Source: Rubellimicrobium sp. CFH 75288
GTDB lineage: Bacteria > Pseudomonadota > Alphaproteobacteria > Rhodobacterales > Rhodobacteraceae
Assembly (NCBI RefSeq): GCF_009904055.1
Contig: NZ_WYDP01000002.1
Location: forward strand, 1-64,000
Length of the DNA: 64,000 nucleotides
Direction: 5' to 3'
Shown: piece by piece, positions 29,159-39,661 of the stretch
Layout: each line of letters opens with the position of its first letter
Position numbering within the stretch: the stretch's first letter is position 1
Notes under the pieces: model-generated
Told to the model about the DNA's origin: nothing
What the model saw: the letters and a program-made list of their open reading frames with translations, nothing else
The model's database searches: none
Made by a program: the position numbers and the translations under genes

Positions 29159-30832
29159 TCAGGCGAGGCGGCTGACCACCACCGTCACCTCGGGCTTCTT
29201 GCCGATCTCGGCCTGAACGACCTGCCGGGCCAGCCGGATCAGTTCCTTCTCCAGCCGCTCGTCGTCGCGCAACAGGCGCGCCTCGGCCCGGTTCATGAAA
29301 GCCTCCATCTCCGCCTCCACCGTCTCGCGCAGATCGCCCGATCGGCCGCGGGCGGGCAGACCCAGCGGCTCGCACCAGGGCTCGCCCAAGGGACGGTCGT
29401 CCTCGTCGAGGATCAGCGTCACGGTGAGATGGCCGTTCATCCCCATGCGGAGCCGGTCGCGCACCACTCCGTCGAGCGCACCGATCAGCCCGCTGCCGTC
29501 CAGATAGGTCCGGCCCGTCTCGACATGCTCGGCGATGCGCGCCGTTCCGTCCCGTCCGATCTCGAGCAGGGCGCCGTTCGGGACGACGACCCCCCGCCGC
29601 CCCCATTCGCCCGCCAGACGCGCATGTTCCGTGAGGTGGCGGTGCTCGCCATGCATGGGGATCACGAGGGCGGGGTCGAGAAGGGCGTGGAACCGCTCGA
29701 GATCGGGGCGATTGGCATGTCCCGAGACGTGATAGCGCCCGTTCGGCTCTCCGCCGGCGACGCGGACGCCCCTTTCGCTGAACAGGTTCATCAGCCGAGC
29801 CACGTCGCGCTCGTTGCCGGGGATGGTGCTGGAGGAGAAGAGCACCGTGTCCCCCTCCTGCACCGAGAGGCCGAGAAAGCCGTTCTGCGCCAGCTGGGCG
29901 GTTGCGGCGCGCCGCTCGCCCTGCGAGCCGGTGGCGAGGATGAACAGGTTCTCGCGCGGGATCTCGGCCGCCTCCTCGGGCGAGACGCTGCGGGGAAAGC
30001 CCCGCAGGACCCCGGTCTCGGTCGCCGTCTCGACCATGCGGCGCATGGCGCGGCCCAGAAGGCAGACGGAGCGCCCCGCCTCCTCGGCCGCGCGGGCCAG
30101 CGTCAGCAGGCGCCCCACATTGGAGGCGAAGGTGGTGGCGACCACGAGGCCCGGGCAGGCGCGCACGAAGTCGCGGATCGGTCCCTGCAGCGAGGATTCG
30201 CTGCGCCCCTCGTGGGCGTTGAACACGTTGGTCGAGTCGCAGGTGAGCGCGAGGACGCCCCCCTGCCCCACGCTGCGCCAGAGATCCTCGTCGAAGGGCT
30301 CTCCCACGACGGGGTCGGGGTCGATCTTGAAGTCGGCCGAATGGACGATCCGGCCCGCGGGCGTGTCGATCACCAGGCCCGAGCTTTCGGGGATGGAATG
30401 GCTGATGGGGACGAATCCCACCCGGAAGGGGCCGATCTCCACCTGCGCAGGCCAGGGATCGGCGATGCGAAGCGCCTCGGCCGGGATTTCGCCGCGCTCG
30501 TCGAGCTTGTGGCGGGCGATGGCGGCAGTGAAGGGACGGGCATGGACGGGTGCGCGCAGACGGCCCCAGAGCAGGCCCAGCGCGCCCACGTGATCCTCGT
30601 GGGCATGGGTGATGACGATGCCCTCGATGCGGTCGCGCCGCTCCTCGAGCCAGGCGATGTCGGGCAGGATCAGGTCGATGCCCGGCGTCGAGGCCATGTC
30701 CCCGAAGGTGACGCCGAGGTCCACGACAAGAAGCCGCTCCTGCCCCGGGGGGCCCCAGCCGAAGACATAGGCGTTCATGCCGATCTCGCCGGCGCCCCCG
30801 AGGGGAAGGTAGATGAGCCTCTCGCCGCTCAT
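29159..30832 (-). CDS. rnj: Ribonuclease J
   Basis: Metallo-beta-lactamase/beta-CASP ribonuclease with 5'-exonuclease and endonuclease activity in mRNA and rRNA processing. The protein has 557 residues. It starts LIYLPLGGAGEIGMNAYVF. The zinc motif ITHAHEDHVGAL lies near residue 75, HSIPESSGLVIDTP near 145, the beta-CASP region ATTFASNVGRL near 235, and PNGRYHVSGHA and MHGEHRHL near 370-395. A short C-terminal domain follows. Its start overlaps the coaX stop by four bases, so it is the last gene of the nuo-birA-coaX-rnj run. Confidence 0.94.
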   Translation of the reverse strand: MSGERLIYLPLGGAGEIGMNAYVFGWGPPGQERLLVVDLGVTFGDMASTPGIDLILPDIAWLEERRDRIEGIVITHAHEDHVGALGLLWGRLRAPVHARPFTAAIARHKLDERGEIPAEALRIADPWPAQVEIGPFRVGFVPISHSIPESSGLVIDTPAGRIVHSADFKIDPDPVVGEPFDEDLWRSVGQGGVLALTCDSTNVFNAHEGRSESSLQGPIRDFVRACPGLVVATTFASNVGRLLTLARAAEEAGRSVCLLGRAMRRMVETATETGVLRGFPRSVSPEEAAEIPRENLFILATGSQGERRAATAQLAQNGFLGLSVQEGDTVLFSSSTIPGNERDVARLMNLFSERGVRVAGGEPNGRYHVSGHANRPDLERFHALLDPALVIPMHGEHRHLTEHARLAGEWGRRGVVVPNGALLEIGRDGTARIAEHVETGRTYLDGSGLIGALDGVVRDRLRMGMNGHLTVTLILDEDDRPLGEPWCEPLGLPARGRSGDLRETVEAEMEAFMNRAEARLLRDDERLEKELIRLARQVVQAEIGKKPEVTVVVSRLA

Positions 30833-31602
30833 GCGGTCTCCTTGTTGAAACGGTGGATCACGGTCAGGCCGTGCATGGTGAGGTCGCTCTCGACCCCGTC
30901 AAATAGATCGTCGGCCCCGTCGAACAGGGGGGCGAGGCCGCCGGTGGCGACGGTCCGCATGGGCCGGCCGCGCTCGGCCTCGATGCGGGCGCGGATCTCC
31001 TTGACGAGGCCGACATAGCCCCAGAACACGCCCGACTGCATGCAGGCGACGGTGTTGGTGCCGACCACGCGGGCGGGCCGGGTCACGTCCACATGGGGCA
31101 GCGCGGCAGCGGCGGCGTGCAGCGCCTCGAGCGAGAGGTTGACGCCGGGCGCGATCACGCCGCCCACATAGGCGCCGTCGCGGTCCACCACGTCGAAGGT
31201 GGTCGCCGTGCCGAAATCGACCACGATCAGGTCCCCGCCATGCCGGTCGAAGGCGCCCGCGGCGTTCACCAGCCGGTCGGGGCCGACGATGGTGCCCTGG
31301 TCCACGCGCGGCGGGGCCGGCAGGCGGCATTCGGGCTTGCCCACGACCAGCGGGCGGCAGCCGAAATAGCGGTCGGCGAGGACGCGCAGGTTGAACACCA
31401 CGCGCGGCACGGTGGAGGAGACGATCACGTCCTCCACCTGCGGCTCGAGCGCGGCGAGGCGCATGAGGCTGCTCAGCCAGACGAAGTATTCGTCCGCCGT
31501 CCGCCGCCAGTCCGTGGCGATGCGCCAGGTCGCGGCGAAGCGCGCGCCGTCCCAGAGGGCGAAGACGGTGTTGGTGTTGCCGCAATCGACGCAGAGCAGC
31601 AT
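30829..31602 (-). CDS. coaX: Pantothenate kinase, type III
   Basis: Phosphorylates pantothenate in the first step of coenzyme A synthesis; the type III enzyme is feedback-insensitive and needs a monovalent cation. The protein has 257 residues. Phosphate motif CVDCGNTNTVFALWDG is at the N-terminus, YRFGC-like PLVVGKPE follows, then GPDRLVNAAGA with the conserved GxDR near residue 103. VVDFGTATTFDVVD near 125 and GGVIAPGVNLS near 148 complete the ASKHA fold. Tightly packed between birA and rnj. Confidence 0.95.
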   Translation of the reverse strand: MLLCVDCGNTNTVFALWDGARFAATWRIATDWRRTADEYFVWLSSLMRLAALEPQVEDVIVSSTVPRVVFNLRVLADRYFGCRPLVVGKPECRLPAPPRVDQGTIVGPDRLVNAAGAFDRHGGDLIVVDFGTATTFDVVDRDGAYVGGVIAPGVNLSLEALHAAAAALPHVDVTRPARVVGTNTVACMQSGVFWGYVGLVKEIRARIEAERGRPMRTVATGGLAPLFDGADDLFDGVESDLTMHGLTVIHRFNKETA

Positions 31603-31611
31603 GGGCGCCCC

Positions 31612-32373
31612 TCAGAAGTAGACGTCGGCGGCGGGGATCAGCACCTCGCGGCCCTCGACGCGCAGGATGAGGTTGCCGGCCTGGTCCACGCTCTCGAAGA
31701 TGCCGGTGATCTCGGCCCGCGCGGTGCGCGCGGTGACCACCTCGCCCAGGCGGGCGGCGTGGCTCAGCCAGTCCTCGCGGATCCGGGGGAACCCCATCGC
31801 GGCGAGCTTGCCCTCCTGGGTGGCGAAGGCGCCGGCGAGCACGCAGAGGAACTCCTCGGGCCCGACGGGATGGCCGCCTTCGCCGCGCAGCGAGACGGGC
31901 GGGAACTCGGTGCGCATGTCCTCTGGCGCGCGGGCGAGGTTCACGCCCACCCCGATCGAGAGCCAGTCCACGAGGGGGCCGGTGCCCGCGCTCTCGAGCA
32001 GGATGCCCGCGACCTTGCCGCCGTTGAGCAGCACGTCGTTGGGCCATTTGAGCGCGAGGCTGTCGCGGGGCGCATAGAGGGCCAGCGCCTCGAAGAGCGC
32101 GTTGGCGGCCATGAAGGAGCGCGCGGCCGCCTCGGACGGAGAGCACCAGGGGCGATAGACCAGCGTGGCGGCAAGGTTGCCGTCGCCACCGAGCCAGGTT
32201 CGCCCCCTCCGGCCCCTGGCATTGGTCTGGCGGCGCGCCATGATCCAAGTCGGCCGGTCGAGCGTGGCGGCAGCCATGCGGCGCGCCTCGGCCATGGTGC
32301 TGTCCACCTCGTCGAGGATGACGAGGCCGTAGCCCTCCGGCCAGGGGGCCGGGCGGGGCGGGTCACTGGACAA
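31612..32373 (-). CDS. birA: Biotin-[acetyl-CoA-carboxylase] ligase
   Basis: Attaches biotin to acetyl-CoA carboxylase. The protein has 253 residues and no N-terminal helix-turn-helix, so it is a group I ligase with no repressor function. It shows [13 protein letters not shown], a biotinyl-AMP loop [19 protein letters not shown] near residue 50 (split here as [10 protein letters not shown] and WLGGDGNL), [18 protein letters not shown] near 105, and a C-terminal SH3-like part. The start TTG 32373 overlaps nuoN by 11 bases; no ATG is available before the conserved region. The position directly after nuoN is typical of alphaproteobacteria. Confidence 0.93.
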   Translation of the reverse strand: MSSDPPRPAPWPEGYGLVILDEVDSTMAEARRMAAATLDRPTWIMARRQTNARGRRGRTWLGGDGNLAATLVYRPWCSPSEAAARSFMAANALFEALALYAPRDSLALKWPNDVLLNGGKVAGILLESAGTGPLVDWLSIGVGVNLARAPEDMRTEFPPVSLRGEGGHPVGPEEFLCVLAGAFATQEGKLAAMGFPRIREDWLSHAARLGEVVTARTARAEITGIFESVDQAGNLILRVEGREVLIPAADVYF

Positions 32374-33793
32374 GCGTGGCGGCCGCCGCGGCGGCCAGAG
32401 GCTCGATGCCGAAGAGGTTGATCACGCCCGCGATCATGGCCACGGCCGAGACCATCAGAACCGCCCAGGGCACCGGCGCCATGCGGCTGTCGAGCCCCTC
32501 CCCCTCCTGGCCGAAATACATGAAGTAGACGAGGCGCAGGTAGAAGAAGGCCGAGATGACCGAGGCCACGACCCCGATCAGCGCGAGCCACAGGAGCCCC
32601 CCCTGATAGGCGGCGCTGAGCACGGCGAACTTGGCGAAGAAGCCCAGCATCGGCGGCACGCCGGCAAGGCTGAAGAGCAGCACCAGCATGGCGAGAGCGC
32701 GCAGGGGTTCGCGCCGGGCGTAGAGGTTGAGGGCGCCGATGTCGGTCACCGGCCGGCCGCCCCGCTCCATGGACAGCACGAAGGCGAAGGTGCCGAGACT
32801 CATGGCGACGTAGATCGCCATGTAGACCAGCATCGCCTGGATGCCGAAGGCCGTCCCCGCCGCCAGTCCCATCAGCGCGAAGCCCATGTGCGAGATGGAG
32901 GAATAGGCCATCAGGCGCTTGATGTCGCGCTGGCCGATCGCGGCGACCGAGCCGAGCAGCATGGAGGCGACCGACAGGAAGGCGACGATCTGCTGCCAGT
33001 CCGCGACGTTGAGGCCGAAGGCGTCGTGGACGAGCCGCGCGAGCAGCACCACCGCCGCGACCTTGGAGGCGGTGGCGAGATAGGCGGTGATCGGGGTGGG
33101 TGCGCCTTCGTAGACGTCGGGCGTCCACATGTGGAAGGGCGCGGCCGAGATCTTGAAGGCGAGCCCGGCGATCAGGAACACGAGCCCGAAGAGGAGCCCG
33201 AGCGAGACGCCGTCCGCCGTCGCCTCGACGATGCCGGAAAACAGCGTCGTGCCGGCATAGCCGTAGGTGAGCGAGGCGCCGTAGAGCAGGAGGCCCGAGG
33301 CGAGCGCGCCGAGGACGAAGAACTTGAGACCCGCCTCGGTCGAGCGGACCGAGTCGCGGCGGATCGCGGTCAGCACATAGGCCGACAGCGCCTGCAGCTC
33401 GAGCCCCATATAGAGCACGATCAGGTCCCCGGCCGAGACCATCACCATCATGCCGAGCGTGCAGAAGGCGATCAGGATCGGGTATTCGAAGCGCAGGAGG
33501 CGCGAGCGCTCGAGATAGTCCTGGCTGAGGAGCAGGACCACGGCGGCGGCGCCGAGGATCGCGACCTTGGCGAAGCGGGCAAAGGCGTCGTCCACGAACA
33601 GGCCGCCGAAGGCGAGCCCCGCACTCTCGCGCACGCCCACCCACCAGGCCATCAGCGCCAGCACGATCGCCGTGACCCAGATCAGCGGGATCGTCAGGCG
33701 GTCCTTGCCGCCGAACACGCCGACCATGAGCGCACCCATCGCGTAGAGGGCGAGGTAGATCTCCGGGCGGAGAACGTCGAGATCGACTTCCAT
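32363..33793 (-). CDS. nuoN: NADH-quinone oxidoreductase subunit N
   Basis: Antiporter-like proton-pumping membrane subunit of complex I. The protein has 476 residues and about 14 membrane helices. It carries the key glutamate region [12 protein letters not shown] near residue 130, lysine-containing [22 protein letters not shown] near 215, and [16 protein letters not shown] near 300. It lies 12 bases after nuoM. Confidence 0.96.
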   Translation of the reverse strand: MEVDLDVLRPEIYLALYAMGALMVGVFGGKDRLTIPLIWVTAIVLALMAWWVGVRESAGLAFGGLFVDDAFARFAKVAILGAAAVVLLLSQDYLERSRLLRFEYPILIAFCTLGMMVMVSAGDLIVLYMGLELQALSAYVLTAIRRDSVRSTEAGLKFFVLGALASGLLLYGASLTYGYAGTTLFSGIVEATADGVSLGLLFGLVFLIAGLAFKISAAPFHMWTPDVYEGAPTPITAYLATASKVAAVVLLARLVHDAFGLNVADWQQIVAFLSVASMLLGSVAAIGQRDIKRLMAYSSISHMGFALMGLAAGTAFGIQAMLVYMAIYVAMSLGTFAFVLSMERGGRPVTDIGALNLYARREPLRALAMLVLLFSLAGVPPMLGFFAKFAVLSAAYQGGLLWLALIGVVASVISAFFYLRLVYFMYFGQEGEGLDSRMAPVPWAVLMVSAVAMIAGVINLFGIEPLAAAAAATLVQ

Positions 33794-33805
33794 GGCGGGG
33801 CGCCT

Positions 33806-35344
33806 TCAGTTCTGGGCCAGCCGGGCGCCCGCATCGGGCGACCAGGCGGCCTGGGCCGCGCCGACCTGACCCAGCAGGGCCTCGGTCGAGGGGCCGATGA
33901 TGTCGGTGACGAGGGCGGGATAGACCCCGAGCACGATCGTGGCGACGGCGAGGGGCGCGATCACCGCGCGTTCGCGCCAGGTCATGTCGCGGATCGTGCG
34001 CAGGCTGTCCCTCACGATCTCGCCCAGGACGACCCGGCGGTAGAGCCAGAGCGCGTAGGAGGCCGACAGGATCACGCCGGTGCAGGCGATGAGGGCGACC
34101 CAGGTGTTGACCTGGAAGGCACCGGCGAGCGTCAGGAACTCGCCCACGAAGCCCGACGTGCCGGGCAGGCCCACATTGGCCATGGTGAAGAGCAGAAACA
34201 GGGCGCCATAGGCGGGCATCCGGTTCATCAGGCCGCCATAGGCCGCGATCTCTCGCGTGTGGGTGCGGTCATAGACCACGCCGACCAGAAGAAAGAGCGC
34301 GCCCGAGATGAAGCCGTGGCTGAGCATCTGGAAGATGGCGCCGTCCACCCCCTGCTGGTTGGCGGCGAAGATGCCCATGGTCACGAAGCCCATATGGGCG
34401 ACCGAGGAATAGGCGATGAGCTTCTTCATGTCGGTCTGCACGAGCGCCACGAGCGAGGTATAGACCACCGCGATGGCCGAGAGCCACAGGACCAGCGGGC
34501 CCATCACCTCGGAGCCCACGGGGAACATGGGCAGCGAGAAGCGCAGAAAGCCGTAGCCCCCCATCTTGAGCAGGATCGCGGCCAGCACCACCGATCCGGC
34601 CGTGGGCGCCTGGACGTGGGCATCCGGCAGCCAGGTATGGACGGGCCACATCGGCAGCTTGACCGCGAAGCTGAGGAAGAAGCCGAGGAACAGCAGCGTC
34701 TGCGCCCCGCCCAGCACCGTGATCCCGAGGATCCGGAGGGGCTCGGACGGGAATTCGTGGGCGAGCAGCGCCACGATGTCGGTCGTGCCGGCCGAGGCGT
34801 ACATGGAGATCATCGCGACCAGCATGAACACCGAGCCGAGAAAGGTGTAGAGGAAGAACTTGAAGGCCGCGTAGATGCGGTCCTTGCCGCCCCAGATCCC
34901 GATGATGAGGAACATCGGGATCAGCCCCGCCTCGAAGAAGAGGTAGAAGAGCACGAGGTCGAGCGCGACGAAGACGCCGATCATCAGCGTCTCGAGCACG
35001 AGGAACGCGATCATGTATTCGCGCACGCGCGTGGTCACGTCCCAGGCCGAGGCGATGACCAGCGGCATCAGGAACGTGGTCAGCATCACGAACAGGACCG
35101 AGATGCCGTCCACGCCCACCTTGTAGGTCAGGCCGAGGAGCCAGGGGCGTTCCTCGACGAGCTGGAAGCCGGGATCGGCGGGGTCGAACCGCGCGAGGAT
35201 CAGCAGCGAGGCGGCAAAGGTGATGAGCGTCGTCAGAAAGGCGATCCACCGGGCGTTGCGCTGGGAGGCGGCGTCGTCGCCGCGCAGCAGCAGGAGCGCC
35301 GCGGCCCCGAGGAGGGGCAGAAAGGTGACGAGCGACAGGAGCAT
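33806..35344 (-). CDS. nuoM: NADH-quinone oxidoreductase subunit M
   Basis: Proton-pumping membrane subunit of complex I, 512 residues. Landmarks are [42 protein letters not shown] with the essential Glu near residue 140, [23 protein letters not shown] near 225, and [15 protein letters not shown] near 305. ATG 35344 overlaps the nuoL stop by one base (TGATG). Confidence 0.97.
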   Translation of the reverse strand: MLLSLVTFLPLLGAAALLLLRGDDAASQRNARWIAFLTTLITFAASLLILARFDPADPGFQLVEERPWLLGLTYKVGVDGISVLFVMLTTFLMPLVIASAWDVTTRVREYMIAFLVLETLMIGVFVALDLVLFYLFFEAGLIPMFLIIGIWGGKDRIYAAFKFFLYTFLGSVFMLVAMISMYASAGTTDIVALLAHEFPSEPLRILGITVLGGAQTLLFLGFFLSFAVKLPMWPVHTWLPDAHVQAPTAGSVVLAAILLKMGGYGFLRFSLPMFPVGSEVMGPLVLWLSAIAVVYTSLVALVQTDMKKLIAYSSVAHMGFVTMGIFAANQQGVDGAIFQMLSHGFISGALFLLVGVVYDRTHTREIAAYGGLMNRMPAYGALFLLFTMANVGLPGTSGFVGEFLTLAGAFQVNTWVALIACTGVILSASYALWLYRRVVLGEIVRDSLRTIRDMTWRERAVIAPLAVATIVLGVYPALVTDIIGPSTEALLGQVGAAQAAWSPDAGARLAQN

Positions 35345-37620
35345 CAGTTCGCCCCCCCGGTGAAGGTGATCCAGGTCAGCAGCAGCGCAAGCCCGATGAC
35401 CATGGCGAAGGCGTAGTGGAACACGTAGCCCGACTGGATGCGGGCGGCCCAGCGCGTGGCGGTGGGCACGGCACCCATGGCGACGCCGTTGATCGTCCCG
35501 TCGATCACCGCGCCGTCGCCGCCGCGCCAGAAGAAGCGGCCGATCGCGCGGGCGGGCCGGACGAAGACCCAGTCGTAGATCTCGTCGAAATACCACTTGT
35601 TGAGCAGGAAGCGGTAGAGCGGCCAGTTGGTCTCGGCCAGGCGCGCGGGCATGTGGGGTGCGCGGATGTAGAGCAGCCAGGCGAGCCCCGTGCCGAGAAG
35701 CATCGCCAGGAAGGGCGAGAGCTTGACCCAGGCGGGGGCGTGGTGGGCCGCGTCGAGCACCGCCTCGGAGGCGGCGTTCATGGCGATGGCGCCGCCCAGC
35801 GGGGGCACGAGGGGGTTGGGGGCCGCCTCGCCCGCATGGGCGGTGGCATCCTCGGGCGCGGCGGGGGCGGGGGATTCGGCCAGCGCCGCGGCCTCGGCCG
35901 GGTCGGCGTCGGGGGGGGCGAGACCCTCGAGGCCGGTCTCGGTGCCGCCGCCGGCGCGCGCCTCGGCGCCGGCCTCGTGGTGGACCTCGGGCATGCCGAA
36001 GAAGGCGGCCATCTGCTCGTGCTTGCCGAAGAAGCTGTTGTGCCAGACCATGCCGGAGAAGACCGCGCCCAGCGCCAGCACCGCGAGGGGAGCGAGCATG
36101 ACGGGCGGGCTCTCGTGCGGGGTGTGGTGCCCGTGGGCGTGGTGGCCGTGAGCGGGGGCGGCGTGGTGCGGCTCGGCCCGGCCGCCTTCGTGGGCGGGGG
36201 CGCGGGCGGTGGCCACCTCCTCGGCGCGGGTGTCGGGGGCGTGGGCCCAGCGCGGGGCGCCGAAGAAGGTGAGGAACATGAGCCGCCAGGAGTAGAAGGC
36301 GGTCATGGCGGCGGCGACGACGAGCGCCCAGAAGGCGGGCGCATGGCCCGAGGCCCAGGCCGATTCCACCACCGCGTCCTTGGACAGGAATCCCGCGAAG
36401 CCGATATAGGTGAGCGGGATGCCGACGCCGGTGATGGCGAGCGTGCCGATCAGCATGGCCCAGAACGTGTAAGGAATGTGCCGCCGCAGGCCGCCGTAAT
36501 GGCGCATGTCCTGCTCGTGGTGCATGGCGTGGATGACCGAGCCCGCGCCGAGAAACAGCATCGCCTTGAAGAAGGCATGGGTGAAGAGGTGGAACATCGC
36601 GGCGCCATAGACGCCCGCGCCCGCGGCCACGAACATGAAGCCGAGCTGGGAGCAGGTGGAATAGGCGATCACGCGCTTGATGTCGTTCTGCACGAGGCCC
36701 ACGGTCGCGGCGAAGAAGGCCGTGGCCGCGCCGATATAGATGACGAAGGTCTTGGCGTGGGGCGCCACCTCCATCAGCGGAGACATGCGGCAGACCAGGA
36801 ACACGCCGGCGGTCACCATGGTGGCGGCGTGGATGAGGGCGGAGACGGGCGTGGGCCCCTCCATCGCGTCGGGCAGCCAGGTGTGCAGGAAGAGCTGGGC
36901 CGACTTGCCCATGGCGCCGAGGAACAGGAGCACGGCGACCAGTTCGGCCGCGTTGAACGTGCCCCAGGCAAAGGCGATCTCGGTCGCGGCGAGCGTGCCG
37001 ACCTGGGCGAAGATGTCGTCGAGGCGGATCGAGTCGGTCAGGTAGTAGAGCGCGAAGATGCCGAGCAGGAAGGCGAAGTCGCCCACGCGGTTCACGACAA
37101 AGGCCTTGATCTGGGCCGCGTTGGCCGAGGGCTTGCGGAAGTAGAAGCCGATCAGGAGGTAGCTCGCGAGGCCCACCCCTTCCCAGCCGAAGAAGAGCTG
37201 GAGGAGGTTGTCGGCCGTTACCAGGGACAGCATCGCGAAGGTGAAGAAGGACAGATAGGCGAAGAAGCGGGGGCGATACACCTCGCCGGGACGGAAGTTG
37301 TCGTCATGGGCCATGTAGCCCACCGAGTAGAGGTGCACGAGCGCCGAGACCGAGGTGATGACCACGAGCATGATCGCGGTCAGCCGGTCGAGACGGATGG
37401 ACCAGTCCGCAACCAGCGTGCCCGATTCGATCCAGCGCAGCAGCGTCACCTGCGCAGGCTGGGAGGCGTCGAGCGTGAAGAACACGATCCAGGAGAGCAC
37501 GGCGCAGAGGAACAGGATGCCGGTGGCCGTCCAGATCGCCGCCTGTTCGCCGAGGAGCCGCCAGCCGAAGCCGCAGACGATCGCGCCGAGCAGCGGCGCG
37601 AGGAGGATGATGGTCGTCAC
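35344..37620 (-). CDS. nuoL: NADH-quinone oxidoreductase subunit L
   Basis: Distal proton-pumping subunit of complex I with the lateral helix. The protein has 758 residues, longer than the roughly 610-700 usual. The conserved core has [39 protein letters not shown] and [15 protein letters not shown]. The extra length is in a soluble loop around residues 480-620. It contains a histidine-rich stretch (HAHGHH-type repeats near 500) and an acidic Ala/Pro-rich segment, before the final helices. The His-rich loop may bind metal or be a simple length polymorphism; neither can be decided here. Confidence 0.96.
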   Translation of the reverse strand: MTTIILLAPLLGAIVCGFGWRLLGEQAAIWTATGILFLCAVLSWIVFFTLDASQPAQVTLLRWIESGTLVADWSIRLDRLTAIMLVVITSVSALVHLYSVGYMAHDDNFRPGEVYRPRFFAYLSFFTFAMLSLVTADNLLQLFFGWEGVGLASYLLIGFYFRKPSANAAQIKAFVVNRVGDFAFLLGIFALYYLTDSIRLDDIFAQVGTLAATEIAFAWGTFNAAELVAVLLFLGAMGKSAQLFLHTWLPDAMEGPTPVSALIHAATMVTAGVFLVCRMSPLMEVAPHAKTFVIYIGAATAFFAATVGLVQNDIKRVIAYSTCSQLGFMFVAAGAGVYGAAMFHLFTHAFFKAMLFLGAGSVIHAMHHEQDMRHYGGLRRHIPYTFWAMLIGTLAITGVGIPLTYIGFAGFLSKDAVVESAWASGHAPAFWALVVAAAMTAFYSWRLMFLTFFGAPRWAHAPDTRAEEVATARAPAHEGGRAEPHHAAPAHGHHAHGHHTPHESPPVMLAPLAVLALGAVFSGMVWHNSFFGKHEQMAAFFGMPEVHHEAGAEARAGGGTETGLEGLAPPDADPAEAAALAESPAPAAPEDATAHAGEAAPNPLVPPLGGAIAMNAASEAVLDAAHHAPAWVKLSPFLAMLLGTGLAWLLYIRAPHMPARLAETNWPLYRFLLNKWYFDEIYDWVFVRPARAIGRFFWRGGDGAVIDGTINGVAMGAVPTATRWAARIQSGYVFHYAFAMVIGLALLLTWITFTGGAN

Positions 37621-37624
37621 GGGA

Positions 37625-37930
37625 TCAGCCCCTCATCACGTTGACGTCCTCGACGTCGATGGTGCCGCGGTTGCGGAAGAAGCAGACGAGGATGGCAAGG
37701 CCGATCGCCGCCTCGGCCGCCGCCACGGTGAGCACCAGCAGCGTGAAGACCTGGCCCACGAGGTCGCCCGTGAAGGACGAGAAGGCCACGAGGTTGATGT
37801 TGACCGCCAGCAGGATCAGCTCGAGCGACATCAGCAGGATGATGATGTTCTTGCGGTTGAGGAAGAGGCCGAAGATGCCGATCACGAACAGCGCGGCGGC
37901 GACCGTCAGGTAATGCTCGAGCCCGATCAC
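37625..37930 (-). CDS. nuoK: NADH-quinone oxidoreductase subunit K
   Basis: Small membrane subunit of complex I, 101 residues with three helices and the two buried glutamates used in proton transfer ([11 protein letters not shown] and [12 protein letters not shown]). The start overlaps the nuoJ stop by four bases. Confidence 0.97.
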   Translation of the reverse strand: MIGLEHYLTVAAALFVIGIFGLFLNRKNIIILLMSLELILLAVNINLVAFSSFTGDLVGQVFTLLVLTVAAAEAAIGLAILVCFFRNRGTIDVEDVNVMRG

Positions 37931-38559
37931 CGGCGCGCCCCCTCGATGGGGGAGGCGAGCCCCTCGCCCGGCCGCGGATTGGTGAGCGCGAGCGTCTTGG
38001 CCGGGTCGCGGAACATCTGGGCGAGCGCGTCCTGGCGCTTGACGTCGGCGCGGTGGCGCAGGGTGAGGACGATCGCCCCGATCATGGCCACGAGCAGGAT
38101 CACGCCCGCGAGCTGGAACAGGAGGAAGTAGCGGTCATAGAGGATGAGGCCGATGGCGCGCGTGTTCTCGGCCACGCCCATCGGGGCGGCGATGCGCCCG
38201 TCGGCGCCGGCGTCGCGCTCCCATACGCCGAAGGCGATGGCGAGCTGCATGAGCACGATGAGCCCGATCAGCAGCGCGAGCGGCAGATAGCGCGCCATCT
38301 CGGCCTTGAGGGCGGCGAAATCCACGTCGAGCATCATCACGACGAACAGGAACAGCACCGCGACCGCGCCCACATAGACGATCACGAGCAGCATGGCCAC
38401 GAACTCGGCCCCGAGCAGCACGAACAGCCCGGCCGAGGACAGGAAGGCGAGGATCAGCCACAGCACCGAATGGACGGGGTTGCGGCTGACCACCGTCATG
38501 AGACCGCCCGCGAGGGTGGTGACGGCGAAGAGGTAGAAGGCGAAGGCGGCAGGCGTCAT
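37927..38559 (-). CDS. nuoJ: NADH-quinone oxidoreductase subunit J
   Basis: Membrane subunit of complex I, 210 residues and five helices. It includes [22 protein letters not shown] and the pi-bulge helix [19 protein letters not shown]. The C-terminal tail of about 40 residues is hydrophilic. Unlike most nuo junctions here, 163 bases separate it from the upstream gene. That gap holds element copy C, so local regulation or processing is possible. Confidence 0.96.
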   Translation of the reverse strand: MTPAAFAFYLFAVTTLAGGLMTVVSRNPVHSVLWLILAFLSSAGLFVLLGAEFVAMLLVIVYVGAVAVLFLFVVMMLDVDFAALKAEMARYLPLALLIGLIVLMQLAIAFGVWERDAGADGRIAAPMGVAENTRAIGLILYDRYFLLFQLAGVILLVAMIGAIVLTLRHRADVKRQDALAQMFRDPAKTLALTNPRPGEGLASPIEGARR

Positions 38560-38635
38560 GGGCGGGTCCGGGATTCGGCGAGGCGCAGGGAGCGACTCGG
38601 GCGGGGATGTGTCACGGACGAGGCTCTCACGGAAG

Positions 38636-38689
38636 GGTTAATGAGCGGTGAAGCCACCGCGCGGTGCTGTAACGGTTCCTTAACCGTCC
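38636..38689 (+). repeat. Dispersed intergenic element, copy C (5' half conserved)
   Basis: GGTTAATG followed by CACCGCGCGG starting 19 bases from the first G, the same spacing as copies A and B. The 3' half diverges into GGTGCTGTAACGG and TTCCTTAACC. It lies in the nuoJ upstream gap, on the 3' side of the CMD-like gene. Confidence 0.55.
38669..38684 (+). promoter_or_regulatory. Near-consensus CtrA-type site upstream of nuoJ
   Basis: GTAA (38669-38672), seven bases, TTAAC (38680-38684) differs from the CtrA full site by one base. It is embedded in element copy C. Confidence 0.4.
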
Positions 38690-38722
38690 TGTGCCTGCCT
38701 GCCTGCGAATCGCCCCGGCCGC

Positions 38723-39133
38723 TCATGCCCGGTCCTCCGCCATCGCCTCGGCGGCCAGCTCCATCGCCCGCGTCATGGCCGGCACGCCGCCGAACAGCCC
38801 CGACAGGGCGATCGTCTCCGCCACCTCCTGCCGGGTCGCGCCGGCCTCGCGCGCATGCCGGACGGTCAGGCGGATCTGCGGCTCGGCCTGGGCGCCCTGG
38901 ACGGTAAGGCCGGCGAGCGTCAGCAGCAGGCGCGTCTTGGCGTCGAGCCCGTCGGGGTTGAAGGTGCGCCCGATGAACATCTCCATGACGTTGCGCGGCA
39001 TGGTGGGCCAGAGCGCCTCGAAGCCCCGGGGCGTGAAGTGCTCGAGCGCGGGGTTCATCGCCCGCGCCCAGTCCTGGCCCATCTTCATCATGGCCGCGAA
39101 GGGGTTCTCGGGCGGTGTGGGGCTGTCCGTCAT
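38723..39133 (-). CDS. Carboxymuconolactone decarboxylase-like protein in the nuo operon
   Basis: A 136-residue alpha-helical protein of the CMD/AhpD fold. The family region is KTRLLLTLAGLTVQGAQAEPQIRLTVRHA (split as KTRLLLTLAGLTVQ and QIRLTVRHAREAG) and QEVAETIALSGLFGGVPA. There is no cysteine at all, so the CxxC peroxidase activity of AhpD is excluded. It sits between nuoI and nuoJ and its ATG overlaps the nuoI stop, so it is co-translated with complex I. A role in complex I assembly or quinone chemistry is possible but unproven. Confidence 0.85.
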   Translation of the reverse strand: MTDSPTPPENPFAAMMKMGQDWARAMNPALEHFTPRGFEALWPTMPRNVMEMFIGRTFNPDGLDAKTRLLLTLAGLTVQGAQAEPQIRLTVRHAREAGATRQEVAETIALSGLFGGVPAMTRAMELAAEAMAEDRA

Positions 39134-39630
39134 CAGCGGTAGGGCGCGTCGATCTCGAGGTTGCGGGCGATCACCGCCTCCCAGCGCTCGCCGTTGTCGA
39201 GAAGCTTCTGCTTGTCGTACATCAGCTCCTCGCGGGTCTCGGTGGCGAATTCGAGGTTGGGCCCCTCGACGATGGCATCCACGGGGCACGCCTCCTGGCA
39301 GAGGCCGCAATAGATACACTTGGTCATGTCGATGTCGTAGCGCGTCGTCCGGCGCGAGCCGTCCTCGCGCGGTTCGGCGTCGATGACGATGGCCTGGGCC
39401 GGGCAGATCGCCTCGCAGAGCTTGCAGGCGATGCAGCGCTCCTCGCCCGAGGGGTAGCGGCGCAGCGCATGCTCGCCGCGGAAGCGCGGCGACTGGGGCG
39501 CGCGCTCGTAGGGATAGTTGATCGTGGCCTTGGGCTTGAAGAAATACTTGAGCCCGAGGCCCATGCCCTTGAAGAAGTCGGCCAGCAGCCAGTACTTCGC
39601 CGCCCGGCCGAGGTCGAACTGCGTGCTCAT
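39133..39630 (-). CDS. nuoI: NADH-quinone oxidoreductase subunit I
   Basis: Peripheral-arm subunit carrying clusters N6a and N6b. The protein has 165 residues with two 4Fe-4S motifs, [12 protein letters not shown] and [12 protein letters not shown], and the N-terminal amphipathic segment [16 protein letters not shown]. It starts 31 bases after nuoH. Confidence 0.97.
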   Translation of the reverse strand: MSTQFDLGRAAKYWLLADFFKGMGLGLKYFFKPKATINYPYERAPQSPRFRGEHALRRYPSGEERCIACKLCEAICPAQAIVIDAEPREDGSRRTTRYDIDMTKCIYCGLCQEACPVDAIVEGPNLEFATETREELMYDKQKLLDNGERWEAVIARNLEIDAPYR

Positions 39631-39661
39631 GCCTCGTCTCCGGTGTGGTGGGATCGCGTCA

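Noticed and set aside
32888-35416. Plus-strand frame of about 840 codons across nuoN and nuoM
   Set aside because: Antisense shadow of two complex I genes, composed of Gly/Asp/His/Arg runs without recognisable domains.
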